The position numbers were made by a program, and so were the translations under genes. From an uncultured Sphingomonadaceae bacterium (GTDB taxonomy: Bacteria; Pseudomonadota; Alphaproteobacteria; Sphingomonadales; Sphingomonadaceae), in contig CALKXX010000079.1 of NCBI GenBank assembly GCA_938003725.1, positions 1 to 25,954 of the forward strand: DNA of 25,954 nt. The letters run 5' to 3'. Under the pieces are notes generated by a model. That model was not told the origin of the DNA. It worked only from the letters and a program-made list of their open reading frames with translations, and searched no databases. This document shows, one piece after another, positions 20,506-25,954 of this stretch; position 1 is the first letter of the stretch; the number at the start of each line of letters is the position of its first letter.

Positions 20506-22314
20506 TCAGGAATCGAGTTCTGCCGCCAATGCCGACGGGATGGGTACCGGGAAACGCAACAGCATTTGGGCCATGCCCTTTGCTGCAGGATCAAGCTGCG
20601 TGCTTGCATTGATTCCGCCGGTAAGCGCGTCATGAATGACGAAATTGAGCGCATGAAGGCCAGGTACATCATAACCATCAACGCGGGGAACTTCTCCATC
20701 TGGCCCCAAATGACGATACCATTTGCCGACTGCTTCCGGTGTTAGTGCGGCTTTCAGGTAAGGCAGATATTCCGGTTTGCGCGCAATGACTGCGACATTG
20801 AACAAATGCCCCTTGTCGCCGCTGCGCGCCCAGGCGAGTTGGACCAAATCAACGCTCACATCACCTGCCTCCGTCGGTATGACCGCAATCAATTCGGCGG
20901 GTTCGGCGTTGGATGCAGGTACGCCTTTGGCCACTGGCAGCTCATGCGTCACGCCATTGATGGTCATTGTGGGTGTGATGCCTTGTTTGCCGAGGAGGAA
21001 CAAAAACACGCCCGTCATCGGCAGGACGGTCGTTCCCAAATTGATCGACGTGCCCACCGACATTCCGGAAATTCCTGCCCATTGCTCCCGGGCAAATATA
21101 CCTGCACCTTCTTGATCGGGGTGATCGACGACCAGCTTCGATATCACTTCGCGCGTTCCCACAGGATTGGCATGGGCGCCAAAACTGGCCTCGCCGCCGA
21201 TCAATATATTGTCGGTCATCGTAAAATCGGGCAGGTTGCGTGCGCGCAACAATTTCCGCGCGCGGGCAAATAAAGCCTCCGCTTGGCGAGTGGCCTTTTC
21301 AGCGGCGTCCTCTCCGATAATCGGTTGATAGGCAACCGAGCGCCAACCGCCGTCAAACGTGATGCAGGCTTTGTAGGTGTCTGTCGGCGCGCGACCTTTT
21401 GCTCCGGTTACCCGCACATGATTGTCGGCCATTTGCTCCAGCCTTACCTGGCTGAAATCACAACGCACATCGGCTACTATATAGTCAGCAGGATCGCTCA
21501 CTTCATATAAGATTTGCTCGGCAACCGTTCCGATAGATACAAGCCCGCCGGTGCCTTCGGGCTTGGTAATCACGATGCTGCCATCGGCATGGCATTCACC
21601 GATTGGATAGCCAATATTCGCCCAATCAGGCACATCGCGCCAATCGGTAAATGTCCCACCAGAAACTTGCGCGCCGCATTCCAGCAAATGCCCCGCCAGC
21701 GTTCCGGCGGATAACAAATCCAGATCATCTTCGCCCCAGCCAAATTCGTGGATCAGCGGTCCAAGCACCACTGCGCTATCGACAACGCGTCCTGTGATGA
21801 CGATGTCTGCGCCCTCGGCCAGCGCAGCGGCGATGGGAAATGCGCCCAGATAGGCATTGGCGCTCACCACATTATCGGGAAATGGTGTGTCGACGAACAT
21901 ATCGCGAAGTCCCGCGCCGCGCAGTTCCTCGACCTTATCACGCAGATCGTCGCCTTCAACATAAGCCACATTGAGCGACAGCCCCTCTTCTTGGATCATT
22001 TGCTCAAGTGCAGCGGCCAAGCCGGACGGGTTAACACCGCCCGCATTGGCGACAACTTTCAAACCTTGCGACGCGATTTCGTGAAGGTGCGGCCCGACAT
22101 GCACCGTAAGAAAATCCGTGCCATATCCCGCGTTCGGGTCCGCCGCTTGCATCCGGCCAAAGATACCCATTGATCCTTCGGCAAGATAATCGAAAATCAA
22201 ATAATCAAGCCGTCCCCCTTCTAGCAATTGCGGAACAGAAAGCGCAGTGTCGGAAAAAGACGCTGTCGCGCCGCCAATCCGTATTATTTTTTGATCGCCG
22301 GTTGCTGTGCCCAT
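20506..22314 (-). CDS. Acyclic terpene utilization AtuA family protein (DUF1446 plus AtuA-like C-terminal domain)
   Basis: This 602-residue cytoplasmic protein is the first gene of the operon. The DUF1446 domain starts at IIRIGGATASFSDTALSVPQLL (about 10-31) and includes VVANAGGVNP and DIVITGRVVDSAVVLGPLIHEFGW. A C-terminal AtuA-like domain begins near residue 487 (VDLVQLAWARSGDKGHLFNVAVIARKP). AtuA is needed for citronellol/geraniol growth in Pseudomonas, but its reaction is not established. Here no geranyl-CoA carboxylase subunits are present; the partners are an aldolase, SDRs and a BVMO. ATG 22314 has AGGGAGG 8 nt upstream. Transcription probably starts near 22339 under control of the divergent Crp/Fnr regulator. 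Confidence 0.93.
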   Translation of the reverse strand: MGTATGDQKIIRIGGATASFSDTALSVPQLLEGGRLDYLIFDYLAEGSMGIFGRMQAADPNAGYGTDFLTVHVGPHLHEIASQGLKVVANAGGVNPSGLAAALEQMIQEEGLSLNVAYVEGDDLRDKVEELRGAGLRDMFVDTPFPDNVVSANAYLGAFPIAAALAEGADIVITGRVVDSAVVLGPLIHEFGWGEDDLDLLSAGTLAGHLLECGAQVSGGTFTDWRDVPDWANIGYPIGECHADGSIVITKPEGTGGLVSIGTVAEQILYEVSDPADYIVADVRCDFSQVRLEQMADNHVRVTGAKGRAPTDTYKACITFDGGWRSVAYQPIIGEDAAEKATRQAEALFARARKLLRARNLPDFTMTDNILIGGEASFGAHANPVGTREVISKLVVDHPDQEGAGIFAREQWAGISGMSVGTSINLGTTVLPMTGVFLFLLGKQGITPTMTINGVTHELPVAKGVPASNAEPAELIAVIPTEAGDVSVDLVQLAWARSGDKGHLFNVAVIARKPEYLPYLKAALTPEAVGKWYRHLGPDGEVPRVDGYDVPGLHALNFVIHDALTGGINASTQLDPAAKGMAQMLLRFPVPIPSALAAELDS

Positions 22315-22345
22315 GCGCTATCCTCCCTCTGGTTCTTATGAGATC

Positions 22346-22351
22346 AATATA
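22346..22351 (-). promoter_or_regulatory. Predicted -10 element of the catabolic operon promoter
   Basis: TATATT on the minus strand (22351-22346) predicts +1 at about 22339, 25 bp before the AtuA-family ATG. The hexamer 17 bp upstream (CAGTTA, 22374-22369) is a poor -35, as expected for an activator-dependent promoter. Confidence 0.5.
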
Positions 22352-22372
22352 GCCCAAAGACTTGTTATTAAC

Positions 22373-22388
22373 TGTAACTAAAGTTACA
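22373..22388. promoter_or_regulatory. Crp/Fnr-type operator candidate
   Basis: TGTAACT-AA-AGTTACA is a perfect 7-2-7 inverted repeat between the AtuA-family gene and the divergent Crp/Fnr gene. Its centre (22380.5) is at -41.5 from the predicted operon start at 22339, the classic class II activator position. It ends 8 bp before the regulator's own ATG, so it could also repress that gene. Confidence 0.65.
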
Positions 22389-22396
22389 ATTGGAAA

Positions 22397-23086
22397 ATGA
22401 GAAGCGACGAGCCAAATCTGGCGCTGGAAGTTTTGCGAAACGCCATCTGGTTGAAGGGATATCCGGATTCTCTTGCTGATAGCTTGGCCGCGGAAGGGCG
22501 TTTGGTGCATCTAAATGCCGGCGAATGGGCACAGGCACAGGGTGACAATCGAAATGGGCTGTCTGTGGTTATTGACGGCTTGCTGCACACATATTGTACG
22601 GCGCCCGGCGACCGCGATGTGATGATCTGGTTTGCCGAACCCGGATCAATCCTTGGACATGCCACGCGCCATGGTGGCGGTCCGCGGCTCGTCACCGCTG
22701 TATGTGCGAAGCCGAGTATATTGCTGGAAATTTCGGAAAAGGCGTTGGACCGTGTCTCGGAACGTGCCCCTGAAATCTGGCGGGCAATAGCCGCCTTTAC
22801 CTATGAGGACCTGCGCAACGCGCTGCGGATGGCGGCGGAGGTTATCTCCCTGCGCCCGCGCGAACGGATCGCAGCTCGCCTCTTGGCAATTGCTGGAGAT
22901 GGCAAAATCGATAAAGTGCCCGTTCTTAGAATCAGTCAGGAATTGCTCGGTGAGATGATGGGTGTCACCCGCAAAACGGTGAATCTTCACCTTTCCGCTT
23001 TTGAACAAGAGGGTTTGATCCGAGTGGGCTATGGACGGGTCGAGCTATGTGACTTGAACGGATTGCGATTGATAGCACACGGATAA
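22397..23086 (+). CDS. Crp/Fnr-family transcriptional regulator
   Basis: This 229-residue DNA-binding regulator has an N-terminal cyclic-nucleotide-type beta-roll (about 15-120), a long dimer helix (about 126-150) and a C-terminal winged helix-turn-helix, ISQELLGEMMGVTRKTVNLHLSAFEQEGLI (about 179-208), with the Arg-Lys-Thr-Val recognition-helix core. It lacks the N-terminal Cys cluster of Fnr, and I cannot find the cAMP-binding Arg-Ser/Thr signature of Crp, so the effector is unknown. It is divergent from the six-gene catabolic operon and adjoins a palindrome of Crp/Fnr type, so it most likely controls that operon. A weak TTGGAAA precedes ATG 22397. Confidence 0.93.
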   Translation: MRSDEPNLALEVLRNAIWLKGYPDSLADSLAAEGRLVHLNAGEWAQAQGDNRNGLSVVIDGLLHTYCTAPGDRDVMIWFAEPGSILGHATRHGGGPRLVTAVCAKPSILLEISEKALDRVSERAPEIWRAIAAFTYEDLRNALRMAAEVISLRPRERIAARLLAIAGDGKIDKVPVLRISQELLGEMMGVTRKTVNLHLSAFEQEGLIRVGYGRVELCDLNGLRLIAHG

Positions 23087-23096
23087 ATCGCAATAT

Positions 23097-23414
23097 TCAT
23101 TCACGATGCGGCGCTGCGCCTTGCGCCAATTTCAATCGCGTCCAAAGATTCATGTTAATGACGATCGCGGCCAATTCAGCAATTTGCTGTTCCGAAAAAT
23201 GATCTGTGGCGGCTACATGATATGCCTCAAAGCCGGCCTGCGTGCCATCGGTCAGAGCATCACAATATGCGAAAGCAGCTTTTTCTGCATCGCTGTATAG
23301 CGCGCTTTCCCACAACGCCCCCAAACCATCAATCCGGGCGGCCTCGATACCGATGTCTCTCGCGGTCTTGCTATGCAGGATTATGCAATGGGAACAGTTG
23401 TTGATTTGCGCCAC
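23097..23414 (-). pseudogene. Carboxymuconolactone decarboxylase/AhpD-like family, 5'-truncated
   Basis: The frame encodes 105 residues starting at GTG 23414 with AQINNCSHCIILHSK. The CxxC (Cys-Ser-His-Cys) followed by His is the peroxidase/active-site motif of the AhpD-like CMD fold, and AELAAIVINMNLWTRLKL near the end is the family's C-terminal helix. In relatives the CxxC is preceded by about 40 or more residues. Here only about 60 bp separate it from the LysR stop, with in-frame stops, so the N-terminal helices are missing. Just upstream, another frame reads ERALFEAAR, which would join well to LRVAQINNC, consistent with an added small deletion. It may still be translated from the GTG. It converges on the Crp/Fnr gene. 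Confidence 0.65.
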
Positions 23415-23476
23415 GCGCAGCCTCGAACAACGCGCGCTCCTCTCAATATAATTTCGGGAATTTCAAACTCTAAGTG

Positions 23477-24352
23477 CTAATTCCACCCGAACGATGCGGA
23501 GAACTTATCAAGCTTCTTGAAAGCAATTGTATTGGCCGAGCCAAAGATAGAGATGAAGAATATATCTCTGGACAGGCTTATGCCATCAATAGGTTTTAGA
23601 ATAATGCCAGGAGCAACGACGGAATGCTCCGGAAGCGTGCAGACGCCGTGGCCGCTCGCAACGAAATGCTGAATCCAGTCTTCGCGGTCGGATTGCATTG
23701 CTACATCAAATTTCAATCCACGTTCCTCCATCATAAGAGCGAAGCTCATGCGGAATTCACAATTGATCCGGTCAAAATAGGGAAGGGCAATCAGGTCTTC
23801 CAATTTGAGCGAGTCTTGCTCCGCCAAAGGATGATTGCCCGGAATAGCTGCGAGAAGACGTTCTTCGAATAAATTTTGCATCTTTATCTTGTGGTTCTCA
23901 CGTCCCATTGTCGCGCAAAAACAACAATCAAGAGCGCCTGATAGAATAAGATCATAGGCACTATCCTGGCTGACCGGGTGCAAAATAATCTTGATATTCG
24001 GGTTGGCCTGTTTGAACGCCATCAGAAAAGACGTGAACTTTTGTGGGCCAAGAGAGTCGGCAATGCCGACGTTAATTTGAGCATATTCCTCATTGAGATG
24101 TTCAAATGCCAGCTGTTTCGCACGGCTTTCGCTTTCAGATATTTTCAGCATTTCCTTGTGGATATTTTTGCCAAGGTCGGTCAGCCGGGTGTTCTTGCCG
24201 TCACGGAAAATCAGAGTGCCGCCAAATTCTTCTTCCATTTTTTGCACTGCTTTGGAGAGGGCAGGTTGCGTAATACCAATTTGTGCCGACGCTTCGGTAA
24301 AATTGAGCGTGTCAGCCAGAGTCAAAAAATATCTGATTTGCTTGAGTTCCAT
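23477..24352 (-). CDS. LysR-family transcriptional regulator
   Basis: This 291-residue protein has an N-terminal winged helix-turn-helix (about 1-60: ELKQIRYFLTLADTLNFTEAS, then GITQPALSKAVQKMEEEFG) and a C-terminal effector-binding domain of the periplasmic-binding-protein fold (from about 88). ATG 24352 is chosen because a strong GGAGGGG lies about 5 nt upstream. A GTG two codons earlier lies too close to it. It is located between the damaged cytochrome P460 gene (upstream, same strand) and the truncated CMD gene (downstream). Its target is not evident, and neither neighbour is divergent from it. Confidence 0.95.
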   Translation of the reverse strand: MELKQIRYFLTLADTLNFTEASAQIGITQPALSKAVQKMEEEFGGTLIFRDGKNTRLTDLGKNIHKEMLKISESESRAKQLAFEHLNEEYAQINVGIADSLGPQKFTSFLMAFKQANPNIKIILHPVSQDSAYDLILSGALDCCFCATMGRENHKIKMQNLFEERLLAAIPGNHPLAEQDSLKLEDLIALPYFDRINCEFRMSFALMMEERGLKFDVAMQSDREDWIQHFVASGHGVCTLPEHSVVAPGIILKPIDGISLSRDIFFISIFGSANTIAFKKLDKFSASFGWN

Positions 24353-24450
24353 CTGCACCCCTCCCTCAGCGGCACATTAGTCAATAGCACTAGATATCCA
24401 TAGAGCAATTTCCCGAACAAATCGCGCTATGAATGGGTAAATTCTATTGA

Positions 24451-25071
24451 TTAGGCTATTGTGAACGAACGAAATCTGTTCCCAGGGTTTTGGCAACCCG
24501 CACCTTCACCGATAGGTGCTGCTGCTGCCGTTGGCTTATAAGGCGGTGCATGGTGGCTATAATTGAAGTAGCCCCAATTTCGAGACCCATCAAATCCGGT
24601 GGAATCCTTCACTGCTACGTCCATACCGTTAACCGCGCCGGGAAAGAAACCGCGGCCTGAAGCCTCGTTGCGAGAGCCGTCAGGATAATCACCTCCGGCG
24701 TCGTCGACGAGCTGCAGTTCCTTAAGCATCATGGTGCCTTCAGGCCATTCGTCCGTTGCCCGATAGGCATTAAAGGCACCGTACTGGGTATAAACGGTAT
24801 GAAATTCCGGAAATCCTGCCTCTCCGTTGTTTAGTGAATTCGGCGTCAATGGCACGCCAAGGTAAGCCCAATCTTCCCTGAAATTCTGTGACCGTACCAA
24901 CTCGCCCGATTGGTTAAATTCCGGAAGAATTTTGAGTCCGGCTTGGTCTCCAACCTCACTGCTATCGCTACCGCTATTTTGGGTTGGATCATCAGACGGC
25001 GTGCAGGCGCTCAGCGCAAATATGCTTGCCGATAATATTCCAATAGCCTTGATTTTTGAGTGTCTGATCAT
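24451..25071 (-). pseudogene. Cytochrome P460-family lipoprotein with destroyed haem motif and 3' frameshift
   Basis: The frame encodes about 206 residues with a lipoprotein signal (LSAC, Cys23 from ATG 25071) and a low-complexity Asp/Ser linker. The P460 core follows: FREDWAYLGVPLTPN, HTVYTQYGAFNAYRATDEWPEGTMM, LKEL and MDVAVKDSTGF with WGYFNY. Family members end in a CxxCH c-type haem site followed by Thr-Asp-Phe/Trp-Val. Here the site reads Gly-Ala-Gly-Cys-Gln (190-194), losing the first Cys and the His. Right after it the expected TDFV is found in a shifted frame (GTDFVRSQ, then a stop). So haem attachment is lost. ATG 25071 is favoured by GGGGA 9 nt upstream; ATG 25086 and ATG 25101 also lie in frame. 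Confidence 0.7.
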
Positions 25072-25180
25072 TGTTGCTATCCCCATCTTTTCACTTTGCA
25101 AGGAAGCCTCAAACGGTAACGGCTATCGCCAAGTACTGCACGACTCTCTATCGGTGGATTTTGAGATATATTCAGTGTTT

Positions 25181-25199
25181 TGACCACTTATAGTAGTCA
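25181..25199. promoter_or_regulatory. Inverted repeat in the P460/hypothetical divergent region
   Basis: TGACCACT-TAT-AGTAGTCA is an 8-3-8 inverted repeat with one mismatch, 22 bp before the start of the plus-strand gene. It is a possible regulator site for either divergent gene; no cognate regulator can be named. Confidence 0.35.
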
Positions 25200-25220
25200 T
25201 TCCACACAGGAATGGATGGC

Positions 25221-25547
25221 ATGAGAACACCAGAAAACCAAGAAATCTGGTCAGTGGAGCGGGTATATGCAAAATTGACCACATTGCCGCCCGGTTACAG
25301 CGAAGGTTGGTATCAAGGCCGCCGGTATAGGTTATCACTGCGATCTCTCGCCGACGGAAAAATCAATAGCTTCCAAGCTACCGAGCTGGGCGGTAATGGT
25401 TACATAAGCTTGAACTTCTATCGGCTGAGCAGTGGTAACTATGTTTTGAAACCTTGCGAAATGCCGGCGCAGAAAGTTATCGATTTCATTGCTGGCGTGG
25501 AGCCGGTTGGCATGGTTTCGGGGCAGGAAATTCCCGCCCCGGTTTAG
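25221..25547 (+). CDS. Conserved-looking hypothetical protein
   Basis: A 108-residue soluble protein without signal peptide or membrane segment. It has a central basic stretch (EGWYQGRRYRLSLRSL) followed by ELGGNGYISLNFYRL and a CEMPAQKVIDFIAGVEP motif near the C-terminus. I have no family name for it. ATG 25221 is chosen over ATG 25212 because AGGA (25208-25211) is 9 nt upstream of the former and only touches the latter. It is divergent from the P460-family pseudogene and converges on msrA, with 23 bp between the stops. Confidence 0.8.
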   Translation: MRTPENQEIWSVERVYAKLTTLPPGYSEGWYQGRRYRLSLRSLADGKINSFQATELGGNGYISLNFYRLSSGNYVLKPCEMPAQKVIDFIAGVEPVGMVSGQEIPAPV

Positions 25548-25570
25548 AAATGTTGGTTGACAATTTACGT

Positions 25571-25954
25571 CTAGCTTGCCTCAGCTTCTACATGGCGCGG
25601 AATGGTCCACCCTTCACGCGGAAAGTGGCAAGTATAACCGTGTGGGATGCGTTCCAGATAGTCCTGATGCTCCGGTTCAGCTTCCCAGAATTCAGAAGCT
25701 TCTTCGACTTGCGTCGATATAGGTTCAGGCCAGATACCCGATGCATTACCGTCGGCTATCGTATCTTCGGCCACCTTCTTTTGCTCTTCGGAGGTGTAGA
25801 AGATCGCTGACCGATAAGAACTGCCGACATCGTTGCCCTGACGGTTTTCTGTTGTTGGATCGTGAATCTGAAAAAATAGCTGCAATATATCTCGAAACGA
25901 AGTCTCGCTTTGGTCGAACTCAATCTCGATTGCCTCCGCATGACCCGCATGATT
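25571..25954 (-). CDS. msrA: Peptide methionine sulfoxide reductase MsrA, C-terminal 127 residues (5' end off window)
   Basis: This enzyme reduces methionine-S-sulfoxide in proteins. The frame runs open to the window edge and reads HAEAIEIEFD, LLQLFF-like LQLFFQIHDPTT, then NRQGNDVGSSYRSAIFYTS, all diagnostic of MsrA (His-Asp-Pro-Thr and the Gln-Gly-Asn-Asp-x-Gly-x-x-Tyr-Arg-Ser core). The catalytic Gly-Cys-Phe-Trp motif lies beyond the edge. The C-terminus lacks an obvious extra Cys pair other than one Cys in HGYTCHFP. Confidence 0.94.
   Translation of the reverse strand, partial: NHAGHAEAIEIEFDQSETSFRDILQLFFQIHDPTTENRQGNDVGSSYRSAIFYTSEEQKKVAEDTIADGNASGIWPEPISTQVEEASEFWEAEPEHQDYLERIPHGYTCHFPREGWTIPRHVEAEAS

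Noticed and set aside
20493..20699. Upstream extension of the class II aldolase frame to a Met at 20699
   Set aside because: It overlaps the AtuA-family 3' end, reads as non-conserved sequence, and a good ribosome-binding site precedes ATG 20492 instead.
1..25954. Search for CRISPR arrays, insertion sequences, integrase genes or defence modules
   Set aside because: No regularly spaced repeats, transposase motifs or defence-type genes were found; the accessory content is metabolic.

Overview
The window looks like chromosomal DNA of a sphingomonad alphaproteobacterium (Sphingorhabdus, Parasphingorhabdus or Sphingopyxis type). This is inferred from gene content and protein style: a sphingomonad-type methionine aminopeptidase N-terminus, a DUF6356 protein, a large TonB-dependent receptor, a Coq4-family protein, a paired ccmA-ccmB, and many SDR and catabolic enzymes. 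GC looks moderate by eye. I see no insertion sequence, phage gene, integrase, CRISPR array or rRNA. One tRNA is present.

Left part (1-11.7 kb) is mostly housekeeping. A cut-off PQQ-dependent alcohol dehydrogenase and map lie on the minus strand. A stand-alone MoaB/CinA-N domain protein and a DUF6356 protein follow on the plus strand. Then come ccmA-ccmB (minus), a pterin carbinolamine dehydratase (plus) and an SDR (minus). A plus-strand operon encodes an ABC ATPase, a fused permease/substrate-binding protein of the osmoprotectant/ergothioneine class, and a secreted protein with an LRAT-like Asn-Cys-x-His-Phe motif. An AlkA-type glycosylase (minus), an adrenodoxin-type ferredoxin (plus), rlmB with a downstream lipoprotein (minus) and tRNA-Tyr(GUA) complete this part.

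Central part (11.9-23.1 kb) is an accessory catabolic island. A Coq4-family gene diverges from a TonB-dependent receptor. Converging on the receptor is a tight six-gene minus-strand operon, in transcription order: AtuA/DUF1446 protein, class II aldolase, SDR, Baeyer-Villiger-type flavin monooxygenase, alpha/beta hydrolase, SDR. A Crp/Fnr regulator is divergent from the operon's first gene. A perfect 7-2-7 inverted repeat between them is centred at -41.5 relative to a predicted operon promoter, the classic class II Crp/Fnr activator position. Together this suggests uptake of a hydrophobic ketone or alcohol, oxidation by an SDR, Baeyer-Villiger insertion, ester or lactone hydrolysis, further oxidation, and side-chain processing by the AtuA-like protein and aldolase. 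The substrate is not known.

Right part (23.1-25.95 kb) shows signs of decay and remodelling. A carboxymuconolactone-decarboxylase-like gene has lost its 5' end against a LysR regulator. A cytochrome P460-family lipoprotein gene has a destroyed CxxCH haem motif and an apparent frameshift at its 3' end. A conserved-looking hypothetical gene and the C-terminal part of msrA end the window.
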